Of a stretch of 6,035 nt of DNA, positions 5,958 to 6,035 are shown piece after piece; position 1 is the first letter of the stretch, and every line of letters starts with the position of its first letter. A program made the position numbers and the translations under genes. Below the pieces are notes generated by a model. The model saw nothing but the letters and a program-made list of their open reading frames with translations, made no database searches and was not told where the DNA came from. Location of the stretch: the NCBI GenBank assembly GCA_030531025.1, contig JAUMTV010000158.1, forward strand, positions 1 through 6,035. Direction: 5' to 3'. The DNA comes from Turicibacter sp. Its GTDB lineage: Bacteria; Bacillota; Bacilli; MOL361; Turicibacteraceae.

Positions 5958-6035
5958 ACCGTTTTAACAGCTATTAAAAACGGAAAATGTAGTGCTATAT
6001 AAAAACAGAGAAATAATCTATATTTTCAGAATCAT
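5958..6035 (+). other. Possible continuation of the amidase reading frame into a lost C-terminal part
   Basis: Past the TAA at 5955-5957 the same frame reads TVLTAIKNGKCSAI, meets another TAA (6000-6002), then stays open to the window edge. Homologous endolysins often continue from the catalytic domain into a linker and a wall-binding domain, so this may be a decayed linker. It is too short to recognise a domain, and the natural protein may simply end at 5957. Confidence 0.25.

Noticed and set aside
1..6035. CRISPR array, tRNA or rRNA genes
   Set aside because: No regularly spaced direct repeats and no cloverleaf or rRNA-like segments were seen on either strand.

Overview
The window looks like chromosome from a low-GC Gram-positive bacterium (Bacillota). 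The DNA is AT-rich, leucine is often TTA, ribosome binding sites are of the strong AAAGGAGG type, and there is a Bacillus-type manganese riboswitch and a PlyL/XlyA-type wall amidase. The flavour is Turicibacter-like, but the genus cannot be fixed from this sequence alone.

Positions 1-600 hold no intact gene. They contain the right half of a degenerate intergenic repeat, a short broken remnant that resembles a LytR-CpsA-Psr (LCP) domain, and then a control region: a good sigma-A promoter (212-240), a yybP-ykoY type Mn2+ riboswitch aptamer (about 247-448), and an intrinsic terminator (438-488) whose 5' arm re-uses the 3' strand of aptamer stem P1. This is the layout of a metal-induced antitermination switch.

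The switch controls a two-gene operon on the + strand. The first gene encodes a DedA-family membrane protein (619-1218). The second overlaps its stop codon by one base and encodes a P2-type cation-transporting ATPase (1218-3815) of the Ca2+/Mn2+ exporter type. It lacks the SERCA site-I glutamate and so probably carries one ion per cycle. The simplest reading is a manganese-detoxification operon that turns on when cytosolic Mn2+ is high. A strong bidirectional terminator (3911-3946) separates it from the convergent gene.

On the minus strand (3957-4352) is a small DUF2500-type membrane protein with a conspicuous histidine cluster. Divergent from it is an unrecognised, probably tail-anchored membrane protein (4692-5192). 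Last comes a wall amidase (5484-5957) interrupted by one in-frame TAA where homologues have glutamine, so it is called a pseudogene.

Three related copies of an AT-rich, structured repeat lie in intergenic DNA: 1-81 (partial), 4388-4520 and 5260-5414. The two full copies are closed by short inverted ends that differ between copies but remain self-complementary. This is the least explained structure in the window.
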